Shown in pieces: positions 52,968 to 64,000 of a stretch of 64,000 nucleotides of DNA. The notes under the pieces are model-generated. The model was not told where the DNA came from. It saw only the letters and a list, made by a program, of their open reading frames with translations, and did not search any database. The position numbers and the translations under genes are program-made. Numbering within the stretch: the first letter of the stretch is position 1; the number at the start of each line of letters is the position of its first letter. The DNA comes from Sphingomonas sp. G-3-2-10 (lineage in GTDB: Bacteria; Pseudomonadota; Alphaproteobacteria; Sphingomonadales; Sphingomonadaceae). The DNA is taken from positions 772,831-836,830 of the forward strand of contig NZ_JABBFY010000002.1 of NCBI RefSeq assembly GCF_012927115.1. The letters are read 5' to 3'.

Positions 52968-54050
52968 ATGCCCAGTCTGTTCGACCCTATCCAGCTTGGC
53001 GCGATCGAATCGCCCAATCGTATCCTGATGGCGCCGCTGACCCGCGGCCGGGGCACGCGCGAGCATGTGCCCACCGCGATCATGGGGGACTATTACGCCC
53101 AGCGCGCCGGCGCGGGGCTGATCATTTCCGAAGGCACCGGCATCAGCCGCGAGGGGCTGGGCTGGCCCTATGCGCCGGGGCTGTGGACCGACGCGCAGGT
53201 CGAGGCGTGGAAGCCGGTACTGGAGCGCGTCCATGACGCGGGCGGACGAATCTTCGCCCAGCTCTGGCATATGGGCCGGCTGGTCCATTCGAGCTTCCTG
53301 AACGGCGAGGCGCCGCTGTCCTCCTCGGCCACGACCGCGCCGGGCGTCGCCCATACCTATGACGGCAAGCAGCCCTATGGCGAAGCGCGCGCCGCGACGC
53401 TCGACGATATTGCGCGGGTGCTCGACGATTATTCGGCCGCCGCACGTAACGCGATTCGCGCCGGGTTCGACGGCGTGCAGCTCCACGGCGCCAATGGCTA
53501 TCTGATCGACCAGTTCCTGCGCGACAATTCGAACTTCCGCGACGACGATTATGGCGGCAGCCCGGAAAATCGCGGACGCCTGTTGCGCGAAGTGGTCGAC
53601 CGGCTGATCGCCGAAGCGGGCGCCGACCGGACCGCGGTGCGCTTCTCGCCCAATGGCGAGACGCAGGGCGCACTAGATTCGAACCCGGAATCGGTGTTCG
53701 TGCCCGCCGCCAAATGGCTTTCCGACCGGAAGATCGCGTTCCTCGAGCTGCGCGAGCTGGCGACCGACGGCAGCTTCGGCCGATCGGACCAGCCCAAGCT
53801 GTCGCCCGCGATCCGCAAGGTGTTCGACGGGCCGCTGGTGCTCAATCAGGATTACACGCTTGAAGGCGCGCAGGCCGATCTCGCTTCGGGGCGGGCCGAT
53901 GCAATCGCGTTCGGGCGGGGCTTCATCGCCAATCCCGACCTGCCCGAACGGCTGCGCACCGGCGCCGCGTGGAACGCGCCCAGCATCCCGACTTTCTATT
54001 CGCAGGGTGCGGAGGGTTACACCGACTATCCGGCGCTGAAGAGCGCCTAG
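52968..54050 (+). CDS. Old yellow enzyme-family NADH:flavin oxidoreductase (NemA-like)
   Basis: A 360-residue FMN-dependent ene-reductase. Typical text is FDPIQLGAIESPNRILMAPL, RIFAQLWHMGRLVHSSF and the active-site QLHGANGYLIDQFLRD with the HxxN pair and catalytic tyrosine, then DDYGGSPENRGRLL. It reduces activated C=C bonds or nitro compounds and detoxifies electrophiles. The ATG is divergent from the EamA gene across 55 bases; the 3' end overlaps the next, convergent gene by four bases. Confidence 0.93.
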   Translation: MPSLFDPIQLGAIESPNRILMAPLTRGRGTREHVPTAIMGDYYAQRAGAGLIISEGTGISREGLGWPYAPGLWTDAQVEAWKPVLERVHDAGGRIFAQLWHMGRLVHSSFLNGEAPLSSSATTAPGVAHTYDGKQPYGEARAATLDDIARVLDDYSAAARNAIRAGFDGVQLHGANGYLIDQFLRDNSNFRDDDYGGSPENRGRLLREVVDRLIAEAGADRTAVRFSPNGETQGALDSNPESVFVPAAKWLSDRKIAFLELRELATDGSFGRSDQPKLSPAIRKVFDGPLVLNQDYTLEGAQADLASGRADAIAFGRGFIANPDLPERLRTGAAWNAPSIPTFYSQGAEGYTDYPALKSA

Positions 54051-54535
54051 CCCACTTCCTCGCCCAGCCCGGTCAGCCAGACGGTGATGCCGCTGCGCAG
54101 CGCCTTGCGCGTGCCGGACTGGAGCAGGGCGAAGAAGGCCAGCGGCAGCAGGATCCAGCCGAGGAAGAAGATCGCGAAGATCGCCACCGCGACGGCGATG
54201 CCGAGCAGGATGGTCAATTGCCCCTGTCCGCCCGGCGCGATGCGGATGCGGCGCGGCCCCTCATCGTCGAACCAGCTCTGGGTGGACAATATCCAGTCGG
54301 GACCGCCCAGCCCCGCACCCGTTCCCACGCCCTGCCGCGTCACCGGACGCGGCGGCGGCGGCGGTGCGCGGAGGCTTGCGCTGGCCTGCTCGATCGTCGT
54401 GCGGCGGCGCTCGTCGAAACGCGGCGGTTCGGTCGCGCGCATCATGTGCTGCGCCGGCTGGCCGGTCCAGTTATCGATCACCACCAGACGACGCCCCTGT
54501 TCCACGACACGATAGCGGGTGGGGGGCATGTCCAT
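54047..54535 (-). CDS. Conserved small membrane protein of unknown function
   Basis: A 162-residue protein. A polar, proline-rich N-terminal region (APPPPPRPVTR) precedes hydrophobic stretches at about 105-140 (LTILLGIAVAVAIFAIFFLG, then WILLPLAFFALLQ). It lies nine bases after ribH on the same strand and is probably co-transcribed with the riboflavin genes. No family recognised. Confidence 0.75.
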   Translation of the reverse strand: MDMPPTRYRVVEQGRRLVVIDNWTGQPAQHMMRATEPPRFDERRRTTIEQASASLRAPPPPPRPVTRQGVGTGAGLGGPDWILSTQSWFDDEGPRRIRIAPGGQGQLTILLGIAVAVAIFAIFFLGWILLPLAFFALLQSGTRKALRSGITVWLTGLGEEVG

Positions 54536-54544
54536 TTGAGGGTT

Positions 54545-54964
54545 TTACCCGAAACGGTTCCGCAGCGCGAGCATCGCGAGCGCGGCGCGGGCCGCATCGC
54601 CGCCCTTGTCCTTCTCGTCGGGCTTTGCGCGAGTGAGCGCCTGCGCTTCGTTCTCGACGGTGAGGATGCCGTTGCCGATCGGCAGCGAATCCATCGCCAG
54701 CGCCATCAGGCCCCGTGCGCTTTCGTTCGAGACGACTTCGAAATGATAGGTCTCGCCGCGGATGATCACGCCGAGCGCGACATAGGCGTCGTAGCGGCCG
54801 CTTTCCGCCGCCATCGCCACTGCGCCGGGAATCTCGAGCGCGCCGGGCACGGTCACCGTCTCGTGCGTATGGCCTTCGGCTTCGATCGCGGCGCGGGCGC
54901 CGGCGATCAGCAGGTCGTTCAGATGGGCGTAGAAGCGCGCCTCGACGATCAGGACATGGGCCAA
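54545..54964 (-). CDS. ribH: 6,7-dimethyl-8-ribityllumazine synthase
   Basis: A 139-residue lumazine synthase, the penultimate enzyme of riboflavin synthesis. Typical text is [37 protein letters not shown] and [20 protein letters not shown] with the catalytic histidine. The start is taken as TTG ([12 protein letters not shown]), one base after the ribBX stop and with GGAG upstream, because it matches the family's usual N-terminus. The nearest in-frame ATG, 48 bases upstream, lies within ribBX. Confidence 0.9.
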   Translation of the reverse strand: MAHVLIVEARFYAHLNDLLIAGARAAIEAEGHTHETVTVPGALEIPGAVAMAAESGRYDAYVALGVIIRGETYHFEVVSNESARGLMALAMDSLPIGNGILTVENEAQALTRAKPDEKDKGGDAARAALAMLALRNRFG

Positions 54965-54965
54965 C

Positions 54966-56099
54966 TCAGGTCTCCGGATCGATCGCGCGTTCGCCGACGA
55001 TCGACAGACCATATCCGTCGAGGCCGACCAGCGTATGGTGGGTATTGGTGAGCAGGATCATGTCGTGGACGCCCAGTTCGCTGAGGATCATCGCGCCGAC
55101 GCCATAGTCGCGCAGCTCCTCCATATCGGGCTCCCGGACGCCGTTGCGCATTTCCAGCGCGACGCTGAACGCGTCGTTGCGGCGCTTGTTGATCGCAACG
55201 ATCACGCCCGATCCTTCCTCGCCGATGATCTGCATCGAGCGTTCGAGCAGGCCGGTGCGCCCACCCGCTTCGCCGAAAATATCCGACAGCGGCGATACGG
55301 CGTGCATGCGAACCAACGTAGGCTTGGACGGATCGATCTTGCCCTTGAGCAGCACCATCTGATCGGTCTCGGTCGCCTTGTTCCAGAAGGCGATGGCGGT
55401 CCAGTCGCCGCCCCACTGGCTGGTGAAGCGCGATTCGGCGCGGCGCTCGACAAGGTGATCGTGGCGGCGGCGATAGGCGATCAGATCGCGGATCGTGCCG
55501 ATCTTGAGATTGTGGAACTGGGCGAAGGAGACGAGATCGTCCATCCGCGCCATCGTGCCGTCCTCGTTCATGATCTCGCAGATCACGCCCGCGGGATTGA
55601 GGCCCGCGAGCCGCGCGACGTCGACCGCCGCCTCGGTATGGCCCGCGCGGACCAGCACGCCGCCGTCGCGCGCAACCAGCGGGAAGACATGGCCCGGCGT
55701 CACGATATCGGTCTTGCCCTTCGACGCATCGATCGCAACCGAGATGGTGCGGGCGCGATCCGCCGCCGAAATGCCGGTGGTGACGCCTTCGCGCGCTTCG
55801 ATCGAAACGGTGAAGGCCGTTTCGTGGCGCGTGCCGTTGGCGCGGCTCATCAGTTCGAGGCCGAGCGTCTCGACCCGGTCCTTGGTCATCGCGAGGCAGA
55901 TCAGGCCCCGGCCGAACTTGGCCATGAAGTTGATCGCATCCGGAGTCGCCATCTGCGCCGGGATGATGAGGTCGCCCTCATTCTCGCGATCCTCGTCATC
56001 GACCAGGATGAACATGCGGCCGTTGCGGGCTTCATCGATGATCTCCTCGGGCGAGGAGAGGAAGGCGTGCTTCAAACGCGCCAGTTCAGGCTTTGCCAC
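54966..56099 (-). CDS. ribB: 3,4-dihydroxy-2-butanone-4-phosphate synthase with degenerate RibA half (RibBX)
   Basis: A 377-residue fusion. Residues 1-205 are an intact DHBP synthase ([59 protein letters not shown]). The C-terminal half aligns with GTP cyclohydrolase II but lacks its zinc cysteines: the HSECLTGD block reads HAVSPLSD and the SLRCDCG block reads GLLERSM. It therefore should make dihydroxybutanone phosphate but not open GTP. Similar RibBX proteins lacking cyclohydrolase activity are known in other proteobacteria. It overlaps ribE by 14 bases. Confidence 0.9.
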   Translation of the reverse strand: MAKPELARLKHAFLSSPEEIIDEARNGRMFILVDDEDRENEGDLIIPAQMATPDAINFMAKFGRGLICLAMTKDRVETLGLELMSRANGTRHETAFTVSIEAREGVTTGISAADRARTISVAIDASKGKTDIVTPGHVFPLVARDGGVLVRAGHTEAAVDVARLAGLNPAGVICEIMNEDGTMARMDDLVSFAQFHNLKIGTIRDLIAYRRRHDHLVERRAESRFTSQWGGDWTAIAFWNKATETDQMVLLKGKIDPSKPTLVRMHAVSPLSDIFGEAGGRTGLLERSMQIIGEEGSGVIVAINKRRNDAFSVALEMRNGVREPDMEELRDYGVGAMILSELGVHDMILLTNTHHTLVGLDGYGLSIVGERAIDPET

Positions 56100-56694
56100 G
56101 AAGAGACTCCATCCGCTGCAGGTAACGGGCGAGCACGTCGATCTCGAGATTGACGGCCTGCCCGGCAGCGATCGTATTGAATGTAGTGACGTCCGCGGTG
56201 TGCGGAATGATGTTGAGGTGGAATTCCACGCTATCCGGCGTGTCTTCCACCGCGTTGACCGTCAGCGAGACGCCGTCGACGGTGATCGAACCCTTGGGCG
56301 CGATATAGGGCGCCATGTCCTTGCCCGCCGCGATCACGACGTGATGCGATCCGCCGATTTCCTCGACCAGCTTCACCGTGCCGATGCCGTCGACATGGCC
56401 GGTGACGATATGCCCGCCCAGTTCGTCCCCAAGGCGCAGCGCGCGTTCGAGGTTGAGGCGGCGGCCCTGTGTCCACATCGCCGTAGCGGTGCGCGAGACG
56501 GTTTCGCCCGAAACGTCGAAGGCGACCCAGCCGGGCCCCTTGTCGACGACGGTGAGGCAGACGCCCGAGCATGCGATCGACGCGCCCAGGTCGACGGTGG
56601 CGGTATCATACACGGTCGAGACCCTCACGCGCAGGTCGCCCTGCGTGCCAGCGGCTTCGATCGTGCCGATATCGGTGACGATTCCCGTAAACAT
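56086..56694 (-). CDS. ribE: Riboflavin synthase alpha chain
   Basis: A 202-residue riboflavin synthase with two lumazine-binding repeats. The first begins [14 protein letters not shown] with [13 protein letters not shown]; the second has [15 protein letters not shown] and [16 protein letters not shown]. It catalyses the final dismutation to riboflavin. The ATG overlaps the ribD stop as TGATG. Confidence 0.95.
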   Translation of the reverse strand: MFTGIVTDIGTIEAAGTQGDLRVRVSTVYDTATVDLGASIACSGVCLTVVDKGPGWVAFDVSGETVSRTATAMWTQGRRLNLERALRLGDELGGHIVTGHVDGIGTVKLVEEIGGSHHVVIAAGKDMAPYIAPKGSITVDGVSLTVNAVEDTPDSVEFHLNIIPHTADVTTFNTIAAGQAVNLEIDVLARYLQRMESLRGKA

Positions 56695-57671
56695 CAGCGG
56701 GCCGCGTAGACCTCCAGACGGTCGCTGCCAAGCGTCCGCGAATCGGCGAGCCGCCATCGATCATGCGCGGAGGCCAGATCGGTGAGACCGATATCGCCCA
56801 GCGCGGCCTTTCCGGAGCCGATCAGGATCGGCGCGCGATAGAGGAGAAGACGGTCGACAAGGCCTTCGCGGAGGAAGGCCGAGGCGGTTTCGGCGCCGCC
56901 TTCGACGAGAAGGTGATCGACGCCATCCAGGGATGCGATCGCCGCGGCGGTATCGATCCGTTCCCAGCCGTCGGGCGAGCCGGCGGTGCGGGAAAGCAGG
57001 ACGCGGCGCGGCGAACGCATCTCAAGCCCCGGCAATCGCACATCGAGGCGCGGCGCATCGGCATCATAGGTCCCGCGTCCGACCAGGATCGCTTCGTGCC
57101 GGGCGCGCTCGAGGTGCGCGTGCGCGCGCGACTCGGGGCCAGTGATCCAGCGGCTTTCGCCCGAGGCGAGCGCGATGCGGCCATCGAGCGAGGTCGCCAG
57201 CTTGAGCGTCACCAACGGGCGGCCCCGCGCCTGCCGGGTGAGGAAGCCCGCCATCGCTTCGCGGGCCTGTGCCTCCAGCACATGCTCGGTGACGCGAATG
57301 CCGGCCGCGCGGAGGCGCTGTGCCCCCTTGCCGTTGGTGCGCGGATCGGGATCGCCCAGCGCGATCACTACTGCGGAGACGCCGGCGGCGACCAGCAGGT
57401 CCGAGCAGGCCGGACCGCGTGCCGACTCATGCGCGCAGGGTTCGAGCGTGGTATAGACAGTTGCGCCGCGCGACTTTTCGCCGGCCTGGGCCAGCGCCAT
57501 CGCTTCGGCATGGGGGCGGCCGCCGGGTTGGGTCCAGCCGCGCCCGATGACGCGACCATCCTTCACGACCAAGCAACCGACATTGGGATTGGGCGCGGTT
57601 CGCCCCCGGCCGCGTTGCGACAGGGCAAGCGCGGCGGCCATCCAGCGCGTGGGGCCGCTCAGAGTCCCCAA
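56694..57671 (-). CDS. ribD: Bifunctional riboflavin deaminase/reductase
   Basis: A 325-residue RibD. The N-terminal deaminase has [16 protein letters not shown], the zinc motif [11 protein letters not shown] and [18 protein letters not shown]; the reductase domain begins near [16 protein letters not shown] with [15 protein letters not shown]. The start is uncertain: a TTG at 57671 gives the family-like [14 protein letters not shown], while the first ATG, 57641, removes ten residues. The TTG overlaps the preceding gene. Confidence 0.92.
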   Translation of the reverse strand: MGTLSGPTRWMAAALALSQRGRGRTAPNPNVGCLVVKDGRVIGRGWTQPGGRPHAEAMALAQAGEKSRGATVYTTLEPCAHESARGPACSDLLVAAGVSAVVIALGDPDPRTNGKGAQRLRAAGIRVTEHVLEAQAREAMAGFLTRQARGRPLVTLKLATSLDGRIALASGESRWITGPESRAHAHLERARHEAILVGRGTYDADAPRLDVRLPGLEMRSPRRVLLSRTAGSPDGWERIDTAAAIASLDGVDHLLVEGGAETASAFLREGLVDRLLLYRAPILIGSGKAALGDIGLTDLASAHDRWRLADSRTLGSDRLEVYAAR

Positions 57672-58009
57672 GACTTCAGACCGTCGTCGATCTTCTTGAA
57701 CTCGTCGCGTCGCGCCTTGCGCTTCTTTTCGAGTTCGGCGTCACGCTTGTCCTTCTCGACCTTGTCGATCGCCTGCTGTGCGCGGATTTCCTCGTCGGAG
57801 CGGTCGAGCCGCCAGTCCTTCACCCAGATGATGTCGGGCCGCTTCCATTCGCGCTCGGCCCGCGAGTCGAGATAGAAGGCGACCATCACACCGATCGTCA
57901 GGCCGAGCGAGGGGATCAGCATCCACAGCTCGTGCTTCTTCCGCGTGGCGATGAACTGGCGGAAATCGCGGAACGCCTGAACCGGCGAGAGGAACCTGAA
58001 AATGCGCAT
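57659..58009 (-). CDS. Small membrane protein upstream of ribD, unknown function
   Basis: A 116-residue protein with one membrane segment (LWMLIPSLGLTIGVMVAFYL) and a lysine/glutamate-rich C-terminal coiled-coil-like tail (AIDKVEKDKRDAELEKKRKA). The start MRIFRFLSP is chosen over a longer low-complexity frame. It overlaps ribD by up to 13 bases if the TTG start is used, so it is probably the first gene of the riboflavin operon. No family recognised. Confidence 0.75.
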   Translation of the reverse strand: MRIFRFLSPVQAFRDFRQFIATRKKHELWMLIPSLGLTIGVMVAFYLDSRAEREWKRPDIIWVKDWRLDRSDEEIRAQQAIDKVEKDKRDAELEKKRKARRDEFKKIDDGLKSWGL

Positions 58010-58107
58010 GTGCGGCGAGAGATAGGGATACGGAGGCTCAGGAGCCAGCCCCCGTATCCCTTTTGACCGTACGGCGCCGGCACAGCCCGCGCCGGCCGGA
58101 CCCGAAA

Positions 58108-58779
58108 TCACTGTCCGGTCATCTCGAAGCGGACGTTCATCGTCTTCCAGCTTTCCTGCGGCTCGCCGCCGCGCGTGGCGGGCTTGAATCGCCATTTGGC
58201 CAGCGCGTGACGGCGGGTCGCCTCGTAAAAGGCGGTGCTGGTCGCGCGGATCTGCTCGACGGCCTTCACCCGCCCGTCGGTGCCGATCAGCACCCGGACC
58301 GAGACGGTGCCGTCGCGGTTCATCCGGATTTCCTGCCCGGGATATTCGGGCTGGAACTGGCTGGCATAGCGCGGATCGGGCTGGGCGGCGATCAGCGGCG
58401 GGATCGGCTTGGGCGGATCGGGAATCACGTCCGCCGTGCCCTTGGGCTCGCCGAGCGCGGGCAGCGCCGGTTCGGCCGGACGCTCGGTGGTGGTCGTGAC
58501 CGGATTCTCGGAAACGACCGGATGTTCGACCGGGGGCTGGTAGATCAGCGTCTCGCGGACTCGCTCATGACTCTCCGGCTTGGGCTGCGGCTTTTCGGGC
58601 GGGGGCGGCTCGTCGATCGGGATCTGCTCGCCGATCAGCACCGTCGGCGGCTTCATGCCGATGATGTTGGGCGCGATCAGAAACACCATCGCACCGATGA
58701 TCGCGCCGTTGACCACCATCGCGAAGCCCAGCCCGGCAGGATTGATGCCGAAGGGCAGCGACGAACGATTCGCGTACAT
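58108..58779 (-). CDS. TonB-family energy transducer
   Basis: A 223-residue TonB-type protein. One N-terminal membrane anchor (AMVVNGAIIGAMVFLIAP), a proline-rich periplasmic linker (PPPPEKPQPKPE) and a C-terminal domain with GTVSVRVLIGTDGRVKAVEQ and ALAKWRFKPATRGG are in order. It passes proton-motive energy from ExbBD to outer-membrane receptors. AGGAGG precedes the ATG. No exbB or exbD in the window; the two receptors of the island may depend on it or on a paralogue. Confidence 0.88.
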   Translation of the reverse strand: MYANRSSLPFGINPAGLGFAMVVNGAIIGAMVFLIAPNIIGMKPPTVLIGEQIPIDEPPPPEKPQPKPESHERVRETLIYQPPVEHPVVSENPVTTTTERPAEPALPALGEPKGTADVIPDPPKPIPPLIAAQPDPRYASQFQPEYPGQEIRMNRDGTVSVRVLIGTDGRVKAVEQIRATSTAFYEATRRHALAKWRFKPATRGGEPQESWKTMNVRFEMTGQ

Positions 58780-58816
58780 GTCAGGCCTCCTTCTCCACGT
58801 GCCGGCCTTCCCGGCT

Positions 58817-58836
58817 ACGTTGTGATGATACAACGT
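58817..58836 (-). promoter_or_regulatory. Palindromic promoter-region element upstream of tonB-like gene
   Basis: ACGTTGT-GATGAT-ACAACGT, with perfect 7-bp arms, lies 38-57 bases upstream of the TonB-family ATG. On the minus strand it contains TATCAT, a possible -10 box. It could be an operator overlapping the promoter. Confidence 0.45.
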
Positions 58837-58887
58837 TACATACCGAACGTAAAGCGGGGATGAAGGATGCCGGGACGCGTCGATTTT

Positions 58888-60216
58888 CTAGCGGGACGAG
58901 AGGCGCTGGATCGTCCGTTCGCGGCCGATCAGCGGGAGCAGGGCTGCCATGTCCGGGCCATGATCGCGCCCGGTCAGCGCCTGACGCAGGGGCAGAAACA
59001 GCGCCTTGCCCCTGCGGCCGCTCGACTCCTTGAGCGCGCCGGTGAGCTGCGCCCAGGCATCCGCCGACCAGTCGAGTCGCGCGGCGGCTTCGGCGGCTTC
59101 GGCGAGGAAGCCGCGATCCTCTTCGGCGACCTGCGCATCGACCGGGCCTTCGACCACCGACCACCACGACACCGCATCGGCGACGGTCGAGAGATTGGGC
59201 CGGATCGCGTTCCACGCGGCTTCGCCCATCCCCGCCGGCAGGCGCGACGCCACGGCGTCGTAACCGAGCTGGTGGACGATCTTCGCGTTGAGCCCGGCAA
59301 GCTCCTCCTCGTCGAACCGCGCGGGCGCGCGGCCGAACCGCGCGAAGTCGAAGCCGGCGATCAGCGGCGCGGGATCGGCGAAGGGTTCGACGGGATCGCT
59401 GGTGCCCAGCCGCGCCAGCAGCGCGACCAGCGCCTGCGGCTCGATCCCCGCCTCGCGGAAATGATCGCAGCCGAGCGAGCCGAGCCGCTTGGACAATTTG
59501 CCTTCGCTGCCGGTCAGCAGCGCCTCGTGCGCGAAGGCCGGCGCCGCGCCGCCGAGCGCCGCGAACATCTGAAGCTGGCTGGCGGTGTTCGACACATGGT
59601 CCTCACCACGCACGACATGGGTGATGGCCATATCGATATCGTCGATCACCGAAGGCAGCAGATAGAGCCAGCTGCCATCGGCGCGGCGCACCACCGGATC
59701 GCTCATCGTCCGGGGATCGAAGCGCTGATGCCCGCGAACCAGATCGTCCCATCCGATCATGACGTCATGATCGAGCAGGAAGCGCCAGTGCGGCGTGCGC
59801 CCCTCTGCTTCATGGGCAGCACGCTGGGCGTCGGTGAGCTTCAGCGCGGCGCGGTCGTAAACCGGCGGCAAGCCGCGCCCGAGCAGCACCTTGCGCTTGA
59901 GATCGAGTTCCTGCGGCGTTTCGTAGCAGGGATAGACCCGGCCGGCGGTCTTGAGCAGGGTGAAGCGGTTCTCATACAGCGCGAAGCGCGCCGACTGGCG
60001 CTCCTCGCCATCGGGGTTCAGCCCCAGCCATGCGAGATCGGCGCGGATCGCATCGACGAACGCCTCTTCCGACCGCTCGCCATCGGTATCGTCGATCCGC
60101 AACAGGAAGCGCCCGCCATTCGCCTTTGCGAACATCCAGTTATGGAGCGCTGTACGCAGATTGCCGACATGGAGACGGCCGGTCGGGCTGGGCGCGAAGC
60201 GGGTAATTACGGTCAT
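58888..60216 (-). CDS. gltX: Glutamyl-tRNA synthetase
   Basis: A 442-residue class I aminoacyl-tRNA synthetase. The HIGH-type motif is [18 protein letters not shown] and the KMSKS-type motif [26 protein letters not shown] and [15 protein letters not shown] are family blocks. Several alphaproteobacteria carry two GltX proteins; this one may be the shorter GltX-type, so it could charge tRNA-Gln for amidation. It is divergent from prs. Confidence 0.93.
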   Translation of the reverse strand: MTVITRFAPSPTGRLHVGNLRTALHNWMFAKANGGRFLLRIDDTDGERSEEAFVDAIRADLAWLGLNPDGEERQSARFALYENRFTLLKTAGRVYPCYETPQELDLKRKVLLGRGLPPVYDRAALKLTDAQRAAHEAEGRTPHWRFLLDHDVMIGWDDLVRGHQRFDPRTMSDPVVRRADGSWLYLLPSVIDDIDMAITHVVRGEDHVSNTASQLQMFAALGGAAPAFAHEALLTGSEGKLSKRLGSLGCDHFREAGIEPQALVALLARLGTSDPVEPFADPAPLIAGFDFARFGRAPARFDEEELAGLNAKIVHQLGYDAVASRLPAGMGEAAWNAIRPNLSTVADAVSWWSVVEGPVDAQVAEEDRGFLAEAAEAAARLDWSADAWAQLTGALKESSGRRGKALFLPLRQALTGRDHGPDMAALLPLIGRERTIQRLSSR

Positions 60217-60306
60217 GAGGACCCGTTAAGCAGCATTGCTGCCTTGCGCCACAGGGATCGCGCAGTAAGTGGAGCGTCACGCTATCGTCACAAGAGACCG
60301 ATCCTC

Positions 60307-61238
<932 letters not shown>

Positions 61239-61242
<4 letters not shown>

Positions 61243-61988
61243 AGCACGGCCTCGGCGATCAGCCCGGCGCCGACCAGCACCATCAGCCAGTAGATCGCGG
61301 TGTAGAAGCGCGCCGGGTCGATTTTGCGCACCAGCCAGACCCCCGCAAAGGTCGATGCGATCGCCAGCGGCAACAACGCGGCGGCGGTGAGCAGGTTCGC
61401 GGCGGAGAACTGGCCGAGCGCGAAATAGGCCGGGACCTTGATCCAGTTGACCACCGCGAAAAACACCGCTGTGGTCCCAACCAGCAAGGCCGGCGCAAGA
61501 TTGCGGGGCAGCACCCAGAGCTGGAACGGCGGCTGACCGGCATGCGCGACATGGCTGGTGAAGCCCGAGGCGATGCCGAACAGCGCGCCGAACCATTCGG
61601 GCAGCCTGGCCGTTTCGCGCGGCGTCGCATGCCGCTCCGCCCACAGTCGATACAGGCCGAACAGGACCGAGATCAGCCCGACCACCGCCATCACCGCTTC
61701 GGGCGTCACGCTGGCTGCGAACCAATAGCCCAGCAGCACGCCGATCGCTGCGCCGGGCAGCATCCAGCCGAGCACGGTCCAGTCGACCGTCTTGCGGAAG
61801 GCCCAGACGCCGACCACGTCCTGCACGATCAGGATCGGCAGCAGGATCGCAGCAGCGCGCACCGGATCGATCGCCAGAACCAGCATCGGCAGCGATAGTG
61901 CGCCCATGCCGGAGAACCCGCCCTTGGCCAGCCCGAGCAGGATCACCGCCGGAATCGCCAGCGCATAGAAATGCCAGTCGGTGATCAT
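61239..61988 (-). CDS. TauE/SafE-family permease
   Basis: A 249-residue membrane protein with about eight hydrophobic segments, of the TauE/SafE (DUF81) family linked to export of sulfite or sulfur organic anions. The N-terminal [20 protein letters not shown] and the central [19 protein letters not shown] are typical. The ATG overlaps the crtZ stop. The substrate is unknown. Confidence 0.9.
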
Positions 61989-62485
61989 GCGTCTTTGCCA
62001 AGACCTCCGGCGTCAGCCCGGTTCCGCTTCAGTTCGGCCTTCAGCACCTCGGCGCGCGGGGCGTAAAGGAAACCGAAGCTGACCGTACCGTTCTTACTCT
62101 CCACCGCGTGATGCAGCCGGTGCGCCTGAATGATCCGCTTCATATAGCCCGAGCGCGCGACATAGCGGTGCTTCACGCGCTGATGGACGATGACGTCATG
62201 GAAGCCGAAATAGATCGCCCCATAAGCGGCCACGCCTGCGCCGATCCACGTAAAGCCGGGCCACCAGCCCAACTGTACGCCGCCCAGCAACATTACGAAC
62301 GAGGGCACCGCGAAAATCAACGCGTAAAGATCGTTGAGCTCGAACATGCCGGGCCGGTCGCGATGGTGGCTTTCGTGGAGAAACCAGCCCCAGCCATGCA
62401 TCACCCAACGGTGCGCGACATAGGCCACGCCCTCCATGACGAGGACGGTGAACGCGAACAGGGCGATGCCGGGCAGCCAATGCAT
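61985..62485 (-). CDS. crtZ: Beta-carotene hydroxylase
   Basis: A 166-residue CrtZ-type di-iron hydroxylase that adds 3-hydroxyls to the beta rings of carotene to make zeaxanthin. All histidine clusters are present: [30 protein letters not shown] and HRLHHAVES, between hydrophobic segments. Carotenoids such as nostoxanthin derive from zeaxanthin and colour sphingomonads yellow. Coupled by ATGA to the permease gene; no other crt genes are in the window. Confidence 0.94.
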   Translation of the reverse strand: MHWLPGIALFAFTVLVMEGVAYVAHRWVMHGWGWFLHESHHRDRPGMFELNDLYALIFAVPSFVMLLGGVQLGWWPGFTWIGAGVAAYGAIYFGFHDVIVHQRVKHRYVARSGYMKRIIQAHRLHHAVESKNGTVSFGFLYAPRAEVLKAELKRNRADAGGLGKDA

Positions 62486-62605
62486 ATATGGGATATAGCC
62501 CAGCTATGCTGCACCCGCGAGAGTGCAGGGGTGGATTCGCGTTTCCGGCTGTGCTTTAGGCGGCGCAACTCCCGATTTCCTTATTCAGAGAAGGCGGCGC
62601 TCCCC

Positions 62606-63805
<1,200 letters not shown>

Positions 63806-63877
63806 TAGGCTAAGCCTGCCCTTTGGCGCTGGCCCGCTTTCCTCCCCGGGAGCGGTTCGGACACAGGAGTGGATGCG

Positions 63878-64000
63878 ATGAAGCTATTGGTGCCGGTCAA
63901 GCGAGTGCTTGACTATAATGTGAAGCCCCGGGTGAAGGCGGACGGGACGGGCGTCGATCTGGCGAACGTGAAGATGAGCATGAACCCGTTCGACGAGATT
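63878..64000 (+). CDS. etfB: Electron transfer flavoprotein beta subunit (C-terminus off window)
   Basis: The first 41 residues of Etf[21 protein letters not shown] and then [12 protein letters not shown], the conserved N-terminal block. An ATG five bases earlier is out of frame and meets TGA at once, giving a tiny dead-end start overlapping the real one. ACAGGAG precedes it. EtfAB carries electrons from acyl-CoA dehydrogenases to ubiquinone. Confidence 0.95.
   Translation, partial: MKLLVPVKRVLDYNVKPRVKADGTGVDLANVKMSMNPFDEI

Noticed and set aside
57672..58107. FMN riboswitch upstream of the riboflavin genes
   Set aside because: No RFN-element conserved helices or AGGGGT-type core seen between the TonB-family gene and ribD.
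60275..60291. CGTCAC-GCTAT-CGTCAC direct repeat upstream of prs
   Set aside because: Short and present once; not enough to claim a regulatory site.
58867..60306. Long N-terminal extension of prs in the same frame
   Set aside because: The extension is antisense to gltX and not part of PRPP synthetase; the real start is at 60307.

Overview
The window is GC-rich alphaproteobacterial chromosome, most likely from a sphingomonad (Sphingomonas or a close relative). The signs are two TonB-dependent receptors of the sphingomonad type, crtZ, a COQ9-family gene, a DUF4169 gene beside ssb, a hisC-tyrA / metX-metW neighbourhood, and a riboflavin operon with a RibBX-type protein. Genes are densely packed, with ATGA or TGATG overlaps almost everywhere, and no gap reaches 300 bases. 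I saw no insertion sequence, prophage, CRISPR array or rRNA operon.

Layout. (1) 1-4319, minus strand: a translationally coupled set with a MoxR/RavA-type AAA+ ATPase, a 149-residue protein, a 651-residue protein with a beta-rich C-terminal half, and the start of a fourth gene cut by the left edge. The order suggests a MoxR-vWA-beta-propeller type ternary system; the vWA partner, if present, lies outside the window. (2) 4513-35383: a catabolic island of about 30 kb. It has an alpha/beta-hydrolase-fold protein without the nucleophile serine, two TonB-dependent receptors, an MFS transporter, three Fe(II)/2-oxoglutarate dioxygenases, a complete dipeptide-type ABC importer, two enolase-superfamily acid dehydratases, two D-2-hydroxyacid dehydrogenases, a two-subunit class I fumarase/tartrate dehydratase, two GST-like proteins, a type III CoA-transferase, a carboxymuconolactone-decarboxylase-like protein, a LigI-like amidohydrolase, a crotonase, a flavin-reductase-like protein, a thiolase, and GntR(HutC)- and MarR-type regulators. 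Its promoter regions are unusually AT-rich and carry inverted repeats, some sharing an ATAGG(A/T)T core, which suggests one regulon. The substrate cannot be read from sequence; an acidic compound taken up across both membranes, hydroxylated or ether-cleaved, dehydrated, activated with CoA and thiolysed fits the gene set.

(3) 35444-47878: tRNA-Leu(GAG), a MATE exporter, a zinc-ribbon membrane protein, the ftsE-ftsX-ydcF-plsC envelope operon, hisC-tyrA, a Tat-exported flavin amine oxidase, metX-GNAT-metW-pirin and a small lipoprotein. (4) 47890-54535: ssb, a DUF4169 gene, feoAB, a probably frameshifted secreted-protein gene, an EamA transporter coupled to a COQ9-family gene, an old yellow enzyme and a small membrane protein. 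(5) 54545-58009: a riboflavin operon (ribD-ribE-ribBX-ribH) in which the GTP cyclohydrolase II half of RibBX has lost its zinc cysteines. (6) 58108-64000: tonB-like gene, gltX, prs, a TauE/SafE permease with crtZ, sucC, and the start of etfB at the right edge.

The long open frames antisense to these genes are shadows caused by high GC. Functions come from motifs read by eye; no database search was possible.
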